Of a stretch of DNA of 53,837 nucleotides, positions 34,186 through 42,085 are shown piece by piece. The position numbers and the translations under genes were made by a program. The notes beneath the pieces were generated by a model. The model saw nothing but the letters and a program-made list of their open reading frames with translations, was not told the origin of the DNA and did no database searches. Every line of letters starts with the position of its first letter. The stretch's first letter is position 1. Source of the stretch: Spirochaetaceae bacterium (lineage in GTDB: Bacteria > Spirochaetota > Spirochaetia > DSM-27196 > Alkalispirochaetaceae); contig REEH01000088.1 in NCBI GenBank assembly GCA_007695175.1, positions 1-53,837 on the forward strand, given 5' to 3'.

Positions 34186-34991
34186 GAGCGTACGCAGGCC
34201 GGATCGCCGGTGCGGCTCTGGGCTCGATGGCCGGTGTCCCGGGAGCGGTATTCGGGCTTCTGGCGGGATGTCTGGTGGACCAGTACCGCCTGGACGGCGC
34301 CGCCGGGTATCGTCTGGAGAGATTTATCCGCCGTCCCGACCTGGAGCGGAAAAGACCGGTGGCCCAGCTCCTGACGGTGGTAACGCTGGCAGCGTTCCTC
34401 TCCACCGAGGGGAGCAGCCCCTTCCCGCATGTTCCCTGGGAAAAGCTGCCGAAGATACCCGGGGACCGGCGACATCGGGAGGCTGCTCTGAAGCGCGCCC
34501 TGGAGTACCGTGAGCGGATCGATCCTGCCCGTATAGCGGGGGAGGCGCAACGCAACTTTCCCGATTCCGAGGGAGGCGTCGACCGGCTGCTGGACGTTCT
34601 CGTGGAGGCGGTGGCGGGGGACATGATGGCGGGGAGCACGATGGCGGGAGACACGATGGCGGGCGCAAGGGTGGACGCCGAAACTGCTGCCCGGCTCCGT
34701 CTGATCGGGATGCTCCTGCCCGCGAGTCCCTCCGCCCGGAGCCGCCTGGAGCGGAGTCTGGGCGGGCTGGACCCGCTCAGCTGCCGTGTGCTTGATGTGG
34801 CCGGCTCGGCGGGACGGGAGGAGGTGCGTCGGGCGTATCGGCGGCTCGCGGCCAGCCTGCACCCCGACACGGCCGGAGATCTCGATCCGACCCAACAGCA
34901 GGAGTTGCGGGAGGCCTTCGTGCGCGTCCGCGCGGCACACGACACGCTTCTTGTTCAGCTGGACTGCCGGGAGGCTATCCCGCAACGGTAA
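34182..34991 (+). CDS. DjlA-like co-chaperone with C-terminal J domain
   Basis: A 269-residue protein. The N terminus is a Gly-rich membrane-dipping helix (GRIAGAALGSMAGVPGAVFG) like that of DjlA. A helical middle domain of TerB type follows (LLTVVTLAAFLSTEGS...), and residues about 205-262 form a J domain with the essential HPD motif (AASLHPDTAGD). It should stimulate DnaK at the membrane. Three imperfect 15-bp repeats starting ATGGCGGG (34626-34670) encode MAGSTMAGDTMAG in the linker. The GTG start at 34182 overlaps the stop of the previous gene. The 3' end overlaps murA by 17 bp. I assign DjlA-like from domain order, not from close similarity. Confidence 0.82.
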   Translation: MRAYAGRIAGAALGSMAGVPGAVFGLLAGCLVDQYRLDGAAGYRLERFIRRPDLERKRPVAQLLTVVTLAAFLSTEGSSPFPHVPWEKLPKIPGDRRHREAALKRALEYRERIDPARIAGEAQRNFPDSEGGVDRLLDVLVEAVAGDMMAGSTMAGDTMAGARVDAETAARLRLIGMLLPASPSARSRLERSLGGLDPLSCRVLDVAGSAGREEVRRAYRRLAASLHPDTAGDLDPTQQQELREAFVRVRAAHDTLLVQLDCREAIPQR

Positions 34992-36267
34992 CGCGCTTCA
35001 TGTGCGCACCCAGGGCGCGCAGGCGGCGCGTAAGGTTTTCGTATCCCCGTTCGATCTGGTAGACGTTGAGAATCACGCTTTCCCCTTCCGCACCCAGCGC
35101 GGCGATGACCATGGCCATGCCCGCCCGGACATCAGGTGAGGTGAGCTGGGATCCGGAGAGCCGCGAGGGACCGCTCACAACGGCGCGGTGAGGGTCACAG
35201 AGAACGATGCGGGCACCCATCCCGATCAGCTTGTCCACGAAAAACATGCGTGATTCAAACATTTTCTCGTGAATCAGTACGGTCCCTTCCACCTGCGTGG
35301 CCACCACGGTCATGATACTGGTCAGATCCGGAGGGAATCCCGGCCACGGACTGTCGTCGATCTTCGGAATCATCCCTCCCAGGTCGGGAACGACCCGCAG
35401 GTTCTGCCGGGAGGGAACGTGAATCGTGGTGCCCTCCGTCTCCCACCGGATCCCCAGTTTAGCGAAGGCGATTTTCGTCATCTTGAGCTGCCGCGGGTCC
35501 GCGTTCTCGATCGTCAGCTCGCCCCGCGTCACCGCGGCGAGACCGATGAAACTGCCCACCTCCATGAAATCGGCGCCCAGGGTGAAGTCCGTGCCGTGGA
35601 GGCTCTCCACGCCGGAGATGTGCAGAATGTTTGACCCGATCCCCGAAATCTTCCCACCCATGGCGTTGAGCATGTTGCACAGGTCCTGCACGTGGGGTTC
35701 GCTGGCGGCGTTCTCGATCACCGTGTCCCCCCGGGCGGTAACGGCTGCCATGATCGCGTTCTCCGTAGCCGTTACGGAGGCCTCATCCAGGAATAGCTCC
35801 GCTCCCAGGAGCTTCCGGGCGTGAAGCACAAAGACCCCGTCCGCCTTCACCTGCGCCCCGAGACCCTCAAAGGCGACAAAGTGCGTGTCCAGGCGGCGTC
35901 GACCGATGACGTCGCCGCCGGGAGGCGGAAGCGTTACCGAGCCGGTCCTCGCCAGCAGGGGGCCGGCGAAGAGTATGGAAGCGCGGATTTTCCCGGCCAT
36001 CTCGGGAGAGATTTCGGAGGTATTGAGGCCGGCACCGCAGAAGCGCCACACTCCCTCCTGATCCTCCTCCCTCGTGGCGGATCCGCCCAGGCTCCTCAGT
36101 ATCTCCGCCATCACGTGCACGTCTTCGATATCCGGCACGTTGCGCAGGATAATTTCTTCCCCCGTAAGCAGTGTAGCCGCTATGCAGGGTAGCGCGGCGT
36201 TCTTGTTGCCGCTCGCCCTGATCGTCCCCTTGAGGGGAAAACCGCCATCAATCACGTACTTGTACAT
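34975..36267 (-). CDS. murA: UDP-N-acetylglucosamine 1-carboxyvinyltransferase
   Basis: MurA transfers enolpyruvate from PEP to UDP-GlcNAc, the first committed step of peptidoglycan synthesis in the cytoplasm. The N-terminal motif GTIRASGNKNAALP and the family length (430 residues) fit. The catalytic loop reads PPPGGDVIGRRRLDTH: the general-acid Cys (Cys115 in E. coli) is Asp, a change known from Mycobacterium, Chlamydia and Borrelia that makes the enzyme insensitive to fosfomycin. The ATG at 36267 is chosen over 36276 because a TTGACA/AAGTAT promoter ends 7 nt before it and the upstream ATG falls inside the -10 box. Confidence 0.96.
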   Translation of the reverse strand: MYKYVIDGGFPLKGTIRASGNKNAALPCIAATLLTGEEIILRNVPDIEDVHVMAEILRSLGGSATREEDQEGVWRFCGAGLNTSEISPEMAGKIRASILFAGPLLARTGSVTLPPPGGDVIGRRRLDTHFVAFEGLGAQVKADGVFVLHARKLLGAELFLDEASVTATENAIMAAVTARGDTVIENAASEPHVQDLCNMLNAMGGKISGIGSNILHISGVESLHGTDFTLGADFMEVGSFIGLAAVTRGELTIENADPRQLKMTKIAFAKLGIRWETEGTTIHVPSRQNLRVVPDLGGMIPKIDDSPWPGFPPDLTSIMTVVATQVEGTVLIHEKMFESRMFFVDKLIGMGARIVLCDPHRAVVSGPSRLSGSQLTSPDVRAGMAMVIAALGAEGESVILNVYQIERGYENLTRRLRALGAHMKRVTVAG

Positions 36268-36274
36268 CGGGCAC

Positions 36275-36303
36275 ATACTTAAGGATTAAACGGACCATGT
36301 CAA
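36275..36303 (-). promoter_or_regulatory. Promoter of murA, predicted leaderless
   Basis: On the minus strand a perfect TTGACA (36298-36303) precedes AAGTAT (36275-36280) by 17 bp, and the -10 ends 7 nt before the murA ATG at 36267. The -35 box overlaps the stop codon of the upstream lipoprotein gene, so murA need not depend on that gene's transcription. Confidence 0.55.
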
Positions 36304-37397
36304 TTCTGGGAAGGATCGAGACCGGGAATCGAGACGGGAACGGCCACGAGTGGATTTGCCGCAACCTCCAGCTGGAAGCGGTATATGTACCCGTTCAGGG
36401 AGATTTCCTGATCCAGCAGCCAGCGGTCTTCACCCAGACGCAGGGGGGTGTCCACCAGTCGGGGTAGCTGCAACCATTCGACGGGCATGATCGAGGAGGC
36501 CGGGGGGGCGTCGTCGAGTGGCTTCAGGGTCTGGTCCAGCCGCCGAAGAAAGTCCCGGTCGGGAGCGGGCCCATCCAGTTGCTCCTCCAGGTGGTCGTAG
36601 CGCGCATCAATATGCGCAAAGAGGGCTCTGGAGCGCAGAATCCGGAAGTCCTCCCCGTCCCAGCGGAACGCTTCAACCAGCAGCTCTCGCTTCCCCTCCG
36701 TGGAGAAGATCCGGGAATACCGCAGAAGCTCGGGAAATCCGTCGCCCGTAAGATCCCGCAGAAGGGAGCGGGACACCGAGGAAAGGGGCTGAACCATTAT
36801 GAAGGGAGGGGAATGGACGCGGGGAAGGACGAAAAGGGAGAACTCCTCTCCAGGACAAGCGAGAAGCGCCTCGAGGGCGTGGTATACCCGGCCGGTCTCA
36901 TCCCTGCCCATAGGGGGAACAGGCTTGAATACAAGCGAATCAACAGTGCATTGGTCGCCGATCGCGTGCAGAAAGGGCCGGCGCGACTCCTCCAGAGTGA
37001 TGCTGAACACAAGAAGCGTTTCCGGCGTACCGGCGAGACCCATTATCCGCCGGCCCGGAGCGAAAACCAGGGCCGGTCCCGCTTCCGTGCGGAGGACTTC
37101 CGTTCCGTAAGGGAGGCGCTTCTCTATCATCCGCACGTGCTCCTCCGTCGGGAGGGGGCGTGCGGAGGGGATCGCCTCGTCCCCGGGGGTGGGTCGGGTT
37201 TTTTCCTCCCGCTCTTCCGGGACCTGCTCCGACTCTTCCGTCGGGGGATCGAACTCCCGGGGAATGGTGGTACACGCACCGGCCAGGAGAAGCGCAATCA
37301 CAACCAGACCGGGAAGTACCTGGGGGCGCGCAGGGGCCGGCGAAAGAGCGGAAGGAGGAGGAGAAGAGGATTGTGGCTGCCTGTTCAACCGGCGCAT
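36300..37397 (-). CDS. Lipoprotein of unknown function
   Basis: A 365-residue protein. A 28-residue Pro/Ser-rich N-terminal extension precedes the signal segment VLPGLVVIALLLAGAC, whose lipobox ends in Cys; it should be lipidated. After an acidic linker, the mature part contains DLTGDGFPELLRY, a Ca-binding-like FG-GAP motif also found in beta-propellers, and a hydrophobic C-terminal sheet. I recognise no family. It probably faces the periplasm or the outer surface. It is upstream of murA on the same strand and divergent from thrC. Confidence 0.82.
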   Translation of the reverse strand: MRRLNRQPQSSSPPPSALSPAPARPQVLPGLVVIALLLAGACTTIPREFDPPTEESEQVPEEREEKTRPTPGDEAIPSARPLPTEEHVRMIEKRLPYGTEVLRTEAGPALVFAPGRRIMGLAGTPETLLVFSITLEESRRPFLHAIGDQCTVDSLVFKPVPPMGRDETGRVYHALEALLACPGEEFSLFVLPRVHSPPFIMVQPLSSVSRSLLRDLTGDGFPELLRYSRIFSTEGKRELLVEAFRWDGEDFRILRSRALFAHIDARYDHLEEQLDGPAPDRDFLRRLDQTLKPLDDAPPASSIMPVEWLQLPRLVDTPLRLGEDRWLLDQEISLNGYIYRFQLEVAANPLVAVPVSIPGLDPSQN

Positions 37398-37448
37398 ACT
37401 TGCCCTTAAGGTACTGTCTCAATACAGTTGTGCGCAACACGGAGAAAC

Positions 37449-38792
37449 ATGATGAAGTTTGTTAGCACCAGAAATCCCGGCGGTCCCACCGTATCCTTTC
37501 CGGAGGCCCTGTTCCGGGGCATCGCTCCCGACGGTGGTCTCTATCATCCCGTGGAGGAGCCGGATCTGCGCGCCCTTGTGCGAAGTCTGGGAGAGGATGC
37601 CTCCTATGTGGATTGTGCCGCCGCCCTGATCGAGGGCCTCTTCGGGGAGGACCACGATGCGGAGCAGGCACGCCGGCTCGCCCTGAAGGCGTTCCCCTTT
37701 CAACCCCGTTTACGCTCGCTCGGACCCGGTATGGAACTCCTGGAGCTGTTTCACGGTCCCTCCTGCGCCTTCAAGGACTTCGGCGCCTCCTTCCTCGCCG
37801 CGACCATGGAGGAGGAGCTGCTCCGCGGCGGGGGGGAGAGCTATATCCCCGCGGGGCGTGCGATTATCCTGACCGCAACCAGCGGCGATACGGGGAGTGC
37901 CGTGGCGCACGCCTTTGCGGGCCGGCGGAACATCGACGTGGTGATCCTCTATCCCTCGGGCCGGGTGAGTCCCCTGCAGGAGAAACAGCTGACCACCCTG
38001 GGCGGCAACATACTGGCTCTGGAGGTGCGGGGATCCTTTGATGACTGTCAGCGCATGGTGAAGGAGGCATTTTCCGATCCGGACCTGGCGGGTCGTCTCA
38101 CTTTGACCTCCGCCAACAGCATCAACGTGGGACGTCTCATCCCGCAGAGCTTCTACTACGTGTATGCCTTTGCGCAACTGCGGGAACGGGAAGAGGATGA
38201 ACTGGTATTCTGCGTGCCCAGCGGCAACTTCGGAAACCTCACGGCGGGGATTCTGGCCTGGCACTGGGGCATGCCTGTATCGGGTTTCATCGCCGCCACC
38301 AATGCCAACGACGTGGTGCCACGCTTCCTGGAGACCGGCGTATTCACCCCCCGGCCCTCGGTCAAGACGCTGGCAAACGCCATGGACGTGGGGAATCCCA
38401 GCAACTTCGAGCGTCTGCAGCACCTCTTTGGCGGAGCAGGGTCCATGCCGATCAGAGGGTTGCTCACGGGACTCTCCGTTCCGGACGCGGTGATCGCCGC
38501 CACGATGAAGAAGACCTGGGAGACCCGGGGCGAACTGCTCTGTCCCCATACCGCCGCGGGCGTGTACGCGGCGCAGACCTTCCTGGATGCAGAGCGGGCG
38601 GAGAACACACTCGTGGTCACCCTCGCCACGGCGCACCCCGCGAAATTCGTCGAGGTGTGCCGCGAGGCCGTGGGAGTCGAACCGGAAATACCGGAACGGC
38701 TGGCCTGCCTCCTGGAGCGGCCGAAGCAGTCGGTGCTCGTGGACAACACGCTGCACGCCCTGTCCCGGGAGCTCCTGAACCGTTTTACCTGA
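37449..38792 (+). CDS. thrC: Threonine synthase
   Basis: A PLP enzyme converting O-phosphohomoserine to threonine. The 447-residue length and the N-terminal TRNPGGPTVSFPEALFRGIAPDGGLY are typical of the long ThrC form (E. coli/yeast type). The PLP Lys is in SCAFKDFGA, the phosphate-binding loop in TATSGDTGSA, and the C-terminal TAHPAKF motif is present. Two adjacent ATGs (37449 and 37452) follow GGAG by 4 or 7 nt, so either may be used. No other threonine-pathway gene is adjacent. A stem-loop at 38799-38820 ends the gene. Confidence 0.96.
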   Translation: MMKFVSTRNPGGPTVSFPEALFRGIAPDGGLYHPVEEPDLRALVRSLGEDASYVDCAAALIEGLFGEDHDAEQARRLALKAFPFQPRLRSLGPGMELLELFHGPSCAFKDFGASFLAATMEEELLRGGGESYIPAGRAIILTATSGDTGSAVAHAFAGRRNIDVVILYPSGRVSPLQEKQLTTLGGNILALEVRGSFDDCQRMVKEAFSDPDLAGRLTLTSANSINVGRLIPQSFYYVYAFAQLREREEDELVFCVPSGNFGNLTAGILAWHWGMPVSGFIAATNANDVVPRFLETGVFTPRPSVKTLANAMDVGNPSNFERLQHLFGGAGSMPIRGLLTGLSVPDAVIAATMKKTWETRGELLCPHTAAGVYAAQTFLDAERAENTLVVTLATAHPAKFVEVCREAVGVEPEIPERLACLLERPKQSVLVDNTLHALSRELLNRFT

Positions 38793-38798
38793 GGCGCG

Positions 38799-38820
38799 AG
38801 AACGGGTAGGCGCCCGTTCT
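38799..38820. terminator. Bidirectional stem-loop between thrC and the HD-domain gene
   Basis: AGAACGGG and CCCGTTCT form a perfect 8-bp stem with a 6-base loop. The right arm includes part of the stop codon of the convergent gene. There is no T-tract, so termination strength is uncertain. Confidence 0.5.
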
Positions 38821-39937
38821 AATCGACGTACAGTTTCAGTTTCTTCCGGTGCTCCTCGTCCTGCCGGGCCCAGCTTCCGGAGCTGCGGTGCCGTTTCAGG
38901 TATCGCCGGTAGACCCGGCACGCCCGGTAATACCCCTCGGGTCCCCGGTAGGTGGAACTCAGATCACACCGGTAGACCTCGAGCAGCAGGGGGAAGAGGG
39001 GGGATGCCATGACGGGGTCGCGGCGGTGATCCGGAAGGATGTCCAGCGCACCGGGTATCATGTGGAAACGGATGAGCCAGCGCACGTCCTGAATCACCGT
39101 CTCCGGGAAACCGACGCGCCGCAGGATCTTTCCCGCCATCTCCGCACCGATCTCGGCGTGCCGGTTGAAGCGCCGTTCGCCCCGGGTGTCGGCAAAGGGT
39201 TTCCCGCTGTCGTGCAGGAGAAGGGCGAGGCTCGTTCTCAGATCCGCCGTTTTCCGATAATCGAGCGTTTCCACGGTATGGCGCCAGACGTTGCCCTCCG
39301 GATGACCTTCCTTGCTGTGATCGGTCTCATCCATGAGTGCCAGCTCCGGCAGGACCGCCGGGATGTATCCGCTTTCCATGAGGATCTCCAGTCCCCGGGA
39401 CGCATAGGAGCCGGTCAGAATACCTGAGAGGAGCAGGCGGTGGAACTCCGGAGGAAGGACGGTATCGGGAATCCACGCATCGATCGTTCCTTCCGGTATG
39501 AAGGGAAAACGCGCGCAAAGCAGCGCCGCTTCCAGGGGCATCAGCCCCGGTACGGGGACGGGCTCCAGTACACCCGGGACGCTTCCGCCATTGCGCAGAC
39601 GCAGCCGCGCTTCCTTGAGAAGGGGGTACAGATCGTGGGGATCGTGGAACGCCCGGCGCGCCGGATCCCAGGAAAACTGCAGGAGCGGATGATCGTGACC
39701 GTTAGACCCCGCATCGGTGCGCACCAGCACGTCCCTCTCGCCTCGGGGTATCAGCGCATCCCAGGCGGGAAGTCCGGGATACCGGATGTGCTCAAAGTAG
39801 CGGGCCAGGTCGGCCAGATCCGCCTCCGCTTCCACGGTGGCACAGAGACCGGCGGAGAGGCCAAAGAAAACCTCCAGCGCGCTGATTCCCAGGAGGCGGT
39901 ATCTGAGTGGTGTTGCATCGAGGTCGGGCAGGTTCAT
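38819..39937 (-). CDS. HD-domain protein related to tRNA nucleotidyltransferases
   Basis: A 372-residue protein. Residues about 225-330 form an HD domain: EGNVWRHTVETLD, SLALLLHDSGKP, FNRHAEIGAEMAGKI and RWLIRFHMIP. The order of parts and the helical segment PEFHRLLLSGILTGSYASRGLEILMESGYIPAVLPEL resemble the HD-containing branch of CCA-adding enzymes/poly(A) polymerases. However, the N-terminal nucleotidyltransferase signature (GG.VRD and DxD) is absent. It is probably a metal-dependent phosphohydrolase that has lost the transferase head. Start: ATG 39937, 7 nt after TATCTT and preceded by AAAAGG; a TTG at 39946 is possible. Confidence 0.78.
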   Translation of the reverse strand: MNLPDLDATPLRYRLLGISALEVFFGLSAGLCATVEAEADLADLARYFEHIRYPGLPAWDALIPRGERDVLVRTDAGSNGHDHPLLQFSWDPARRAFHDPHDLYPLLKEARLRLRNGGSVPGVLEPVPVPGLMPLEAALLCARFPFIPEGTIDAWIPDTVLPPEFHRLLLSGILTGSYASRGLEILMESGYIPAVLPELALMDETDHSKEGHPEGNVWRHTVETLDYRKTADLRTSLALLLHDSGKPFADTRGERRFNRHAEIGAEMAGKILRRVGFPETVIQDVRWLIRFHMIPGALDILPDHRRDPVMASPLFPLLLEVYRCDLSSTYRGPEGYYRACRVYRRYLKRHRSSGSWARQDEEHRKKLKLYVD

Positions 39938-39975
39938 CCTTTTCAAGATACCGCGGACTCCGGAAGGTGGTCCAC

Positions 39976-40605
39976 TTATCCGCGGATTACCACCAGGGGA
40001 GATTCTCCACCGCCCAGCCAGAGAATCACCGGAAACTCCAGGAGCCAGACACTCCGGAACTCCGTTACATCGATCGGCGCCGGCTCACCCCCGGCTCCAA
40101 GGACGTGGGCGGAACGTACAACAGGCCAGATCGACTTGTCGAGAATGATGCGATACTTGGCGCTGGCCAGAAAGAATGCTGCCTCATCCATCCCGTCTTC
40201 ATCGCCCGCCGGCAGGGGAATGAGCAGTTCGTTTCCCCTCACGAAAGGAATCAGGGGCGCCTCATTGGTCTGAAAGGCCCGGGCCGTGGTCGTCCTGAGG
40301 GCGAAACCATAATCGTAGTCGGTGATCACCTGTTCAAAGCGGGCGGAAACACCCTCCGGTATATCCTGCAGTACTTCGCTTTCGGTCATGCCGAACTCCC
40401 GGGCGAAGTCATCGTCGGACATCGCCTCTCCGCCGAAGGCTTCGGCAAAGGCGAAGATGCTCCGCTGCAGCGTCACACGGACGTAGTTTTCCAGGGAATC
40501 GTCCGGTCCGGCACCTACGTGTTGCACTACTTCCAGGCAGCCGGTAAGGGTCAGGAGCAGAAGCGGCAGGAGCAGAAGCGGCAGGAACAGTTTGACGGTT
40601 TTCAT
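39976..40605 (-). CDS. Lipoprotein of unknown function
   Basis: A 209-residue protein with a very hydrophobic signal peptide (MKTVKLFLPLLLLPLLLLTL) ending in TGC, a good lipobox. The mature part is acidic at first (DDSLENYVRVTLQRS) and beta-rich later. No family recognised. The signal peptide is encoded by a 15-bp direct repeat (40552-40590, 2.6 copies), which could expand or contract by slippage and change the hydrophobic core. AGGAGG precedes the ATG. It is divergent from the DAC fusion gene with 81 bp between the starts. Confidence 0.82.
   Translation of the reverse strand: MKTVKLFLPLLLLPLLLLTLTGCLEVVQHVGAGPDDSLENYVRVTLQRSIFAFAEAFGGEAMSDDDFAREFGMTESEVLQDIPEGVSARFEQVITDYDYGFALRTTTARAFQTNEAPLIPFVRGNELLIPLPAGDEDGMDEAAFFLASAKYRIILDKSIWPVVRSAHVLGAGGEPAPIDVTEFRSVWLLEFPVILWLGGGESPLVVIRG
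40552..40590 (-). repeat. 15-bp tandem repeat within a lipoprotein signal peptide
   Basis: The unit CAGGAGCAGAAGCGG occurs twice and is followed by a partial third copy (CAGGAACAG). On the coding strand it yields the repeating Leu/Pro core of the signal peptide. A change of one unit would keep the reading frame. Confidence 0.85.
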
Positions 40606-40669
40606 TCCAATCGTCCTCCTGGATGGATAGTACCAGAAAACCGGTTCCCGCGCAGCGCCGGGAGGAATC

Positions 40670-40678
40670 TGTTACAAT
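40670..40678 (+). promoter_or_regulatory. Extended -10 promoter of the DAC fusion gene
   Basis: TGTTACAAT fits the extended -10 pattern (TGn followed by TATAAT, five of six) and ends 8 nt before the ATG at 40687. Extended -10 promoters can function without a -35 box, and no good -35 is seen. The mRNA would be leaderless or nearly so; GGAG at 40681-40684 would then lie outside it. Confidence 0.5.
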
Positions 40679-40686
40679 CGGAGTAT

Positions 40687-42003
40687 ATGAGGGGAGAAAT
40701 CGCGGCAGGGGTTACAGTCAGACGTCTCGCTCCCGCCGGCCGGGACGAGGTGCTGCGGGTCCTGGTGGACGCGGTAGTCCTTGACCAGGGACTTGACCCG
40801 GAGGACGTTCTGGAGGCGGTGCTCGAGCGGGAATCATCGCTCTCGAGTCGCGTATCGGACCGGATCGCCATGCCCCACGCGATCCTCCCCGGCATGAGAT
40901 CGACGCTCTTCGGCCTCGGTGTCTGCCCGGAAGGGATCAACTGGGATGCCCGGGATGAGGATGTTCAGCTGGTTGTACTCCTGGTAGGACCTGAGGACCA
41001 GCATCTCCCGGTTATGGCCGCCATATCGCGGCTCCTGCAGGCTCCCGGTATCGTGGAGACTATTCTCACGGCACAGTCGGAGGATGAGGTACGCCGGATC
41101 TTTGCCGGGGGTGACGCTGCCGCGGTTCCTCTGGCCGGTCGGACCCTGAGTATCACCGCGACGACGGTAAACCATGCGGTGGAACTGGCCCGGCTGCTTC
41201 CGCTCGATCCGGTGGTCGTCTCCACCAGCAACGCCGGGATCCGTTCCCTGCTCGGCGCCCTGGCGGAGCCCCCGCTGGCACAGCGGACCTTTCTCGTCGG
41301 TCCCGGTCTGGACAGGGAGAACTCCTCCCCGGACGAGATCACGGTGGTATCGACGGATCGCTTCCCGGAGGATCCGCACGGGCCGGCGGCTCTCACCCTG
41401 CTGCCGTTGCTTACGACGGGGGCCATCAAGCCGGGCTCGGAGGTGATTCTGCTGACCGGGCGCAGCGACCAGCGGGGACTTGACGCGGTGCGACTGGTGG
41501 ACGTATCGCGGGAACTCCAGATTCCGGAGGGACTCACCGACTCCCACCTGCCCGAGGGAGTTCGTCTGGATGTGGTGGTCCGCGCTCTGCACCTCACCGC
41601 GGAAATGGGACTGCAGGGGCGGGAGGGAAAGCCGATCGGCACGATAATCGTTATCGGAGACGATCCGGAACTGGATACCCATACCCAGCAGATGATCCTG
41701 AATCCCTTCGCGGGACACCCCGCTCCGGCCCGGAACATCCTGGATCCCAGCCTGGGGGAGACGGTCAAGGAGCTGGCCAAAATCGACGGCGCTTTTATCG
41801 TTTCCGGGCAGGGTACCCTGATGTCGGTGGGGGCGCACCTGGCGGGCCGCCCCGACCCGCGGGAGATGGAGGCGGGTCTGGGCGCGCGTCACGCCGCGGC
41901 ACTGGGGATCACCGCGTCGGCGGATGTACTGGCGATCTGCCTCTCCGAGTCCACCGGAACAATTACGCTCTACTTCAGGGGACGACGTCTGATTCGCCGG
42001 TAG
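40687..42003 (+). CDS. PTS EIIA - PK_C-like - diadenylate cyclase fusion protein
   Basis: A 438-residue protein of three parts. Residues 1-145 match fructose/mannitol-type EIIA (PTS_EIIA_2), with the phosphorylatable His at position 64 in RIAMPHAILP. Residues about 153-290 resemble the pyruvate kinase C-terminal domain (ATTVNHAVELARLLPLDPVV, GAIKPGSEVILLTG). Residues about 305-438 are a DisA_N/DAC domain that condenses two ATP to c-di-AMP: GREGKPIGTIIVIGD, NPFAGHP, DGA at 367-369 and GLGARHAAALGI, ending SESTGTITLYF. The canonical RHR motif is RHA here (401-403). PK_C-DAC pairs are known as CdaZ; the added EIIA would allow PTS phosphorylation to control c-di-AMP. The long open frame upstream is non-coding. 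Confidence 0.87.
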   Translation: MRGEIAAGVTVRRLAPAGRDEVLRVLVDAVVLDQGLDPEDVLEAVLERESSLSSRVSDRIAMPHAILPGMRSTLFGLGVCPEGINWDARDEDVQLVVLLVGPEDQHLPVMAAISRLLQAPGIVETILTAQSEDEVRRIFAGGDAAAVPLAGRTLSITATTVNHAVELARLLPLDPVVVSTSNAGIRSLLGALAEPPLAQRTFLVGPGLDRENSSPDEITVVSTDRFPEDPHGPAALTLLPLLTTGAIKPGSEVILLTGRSDQRGLDAVRLVDVSRELQIPEGLTDSHLPEGVRLDVVVRALHLTAEMGLQGREGKPIGTIIVIGDDPELDTHTQQMILNPFAGHPAPARNILDPSLGETVKELAKIDGAFIVSGQGTLMSVGAHLAGRPDPREMEAGLGARHAAALGITASADVLAICLSESTGTITLYFRGRRLIRR

Positions 42004-42035
42004 GGGGCGGTCAATTCCGATTCCAGTTCCGATTC

Positions 42036-42066
42036 AAAAAAAAGGCCCCCGGGAGCCGGGGGCCTT
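42036..42066 (-). terminator. Strong terminator of the small lipoprotein gene
   Basis: An 11-bp perfect GC-rich stem (42042-42052 with 42056-42066) has a 3-base loop. On the minus strand an eight-T run follows. It lies 19 bp after the small lipoprotein stop codon and also faces the end of the DAC fusion gene. Confidence 0.9.
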
Positions 42067-42085
42067 GCTGTGGTGGTGTGGAGAC

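Noticed and set aside
39907-40686. Upstream 260-codon extension of the DAC fusion frame
   Set aside because: It lies antisense to a lipoprotein gene with a clear signal peptide, and the EIIA domain begins right at the ATG at 40687.
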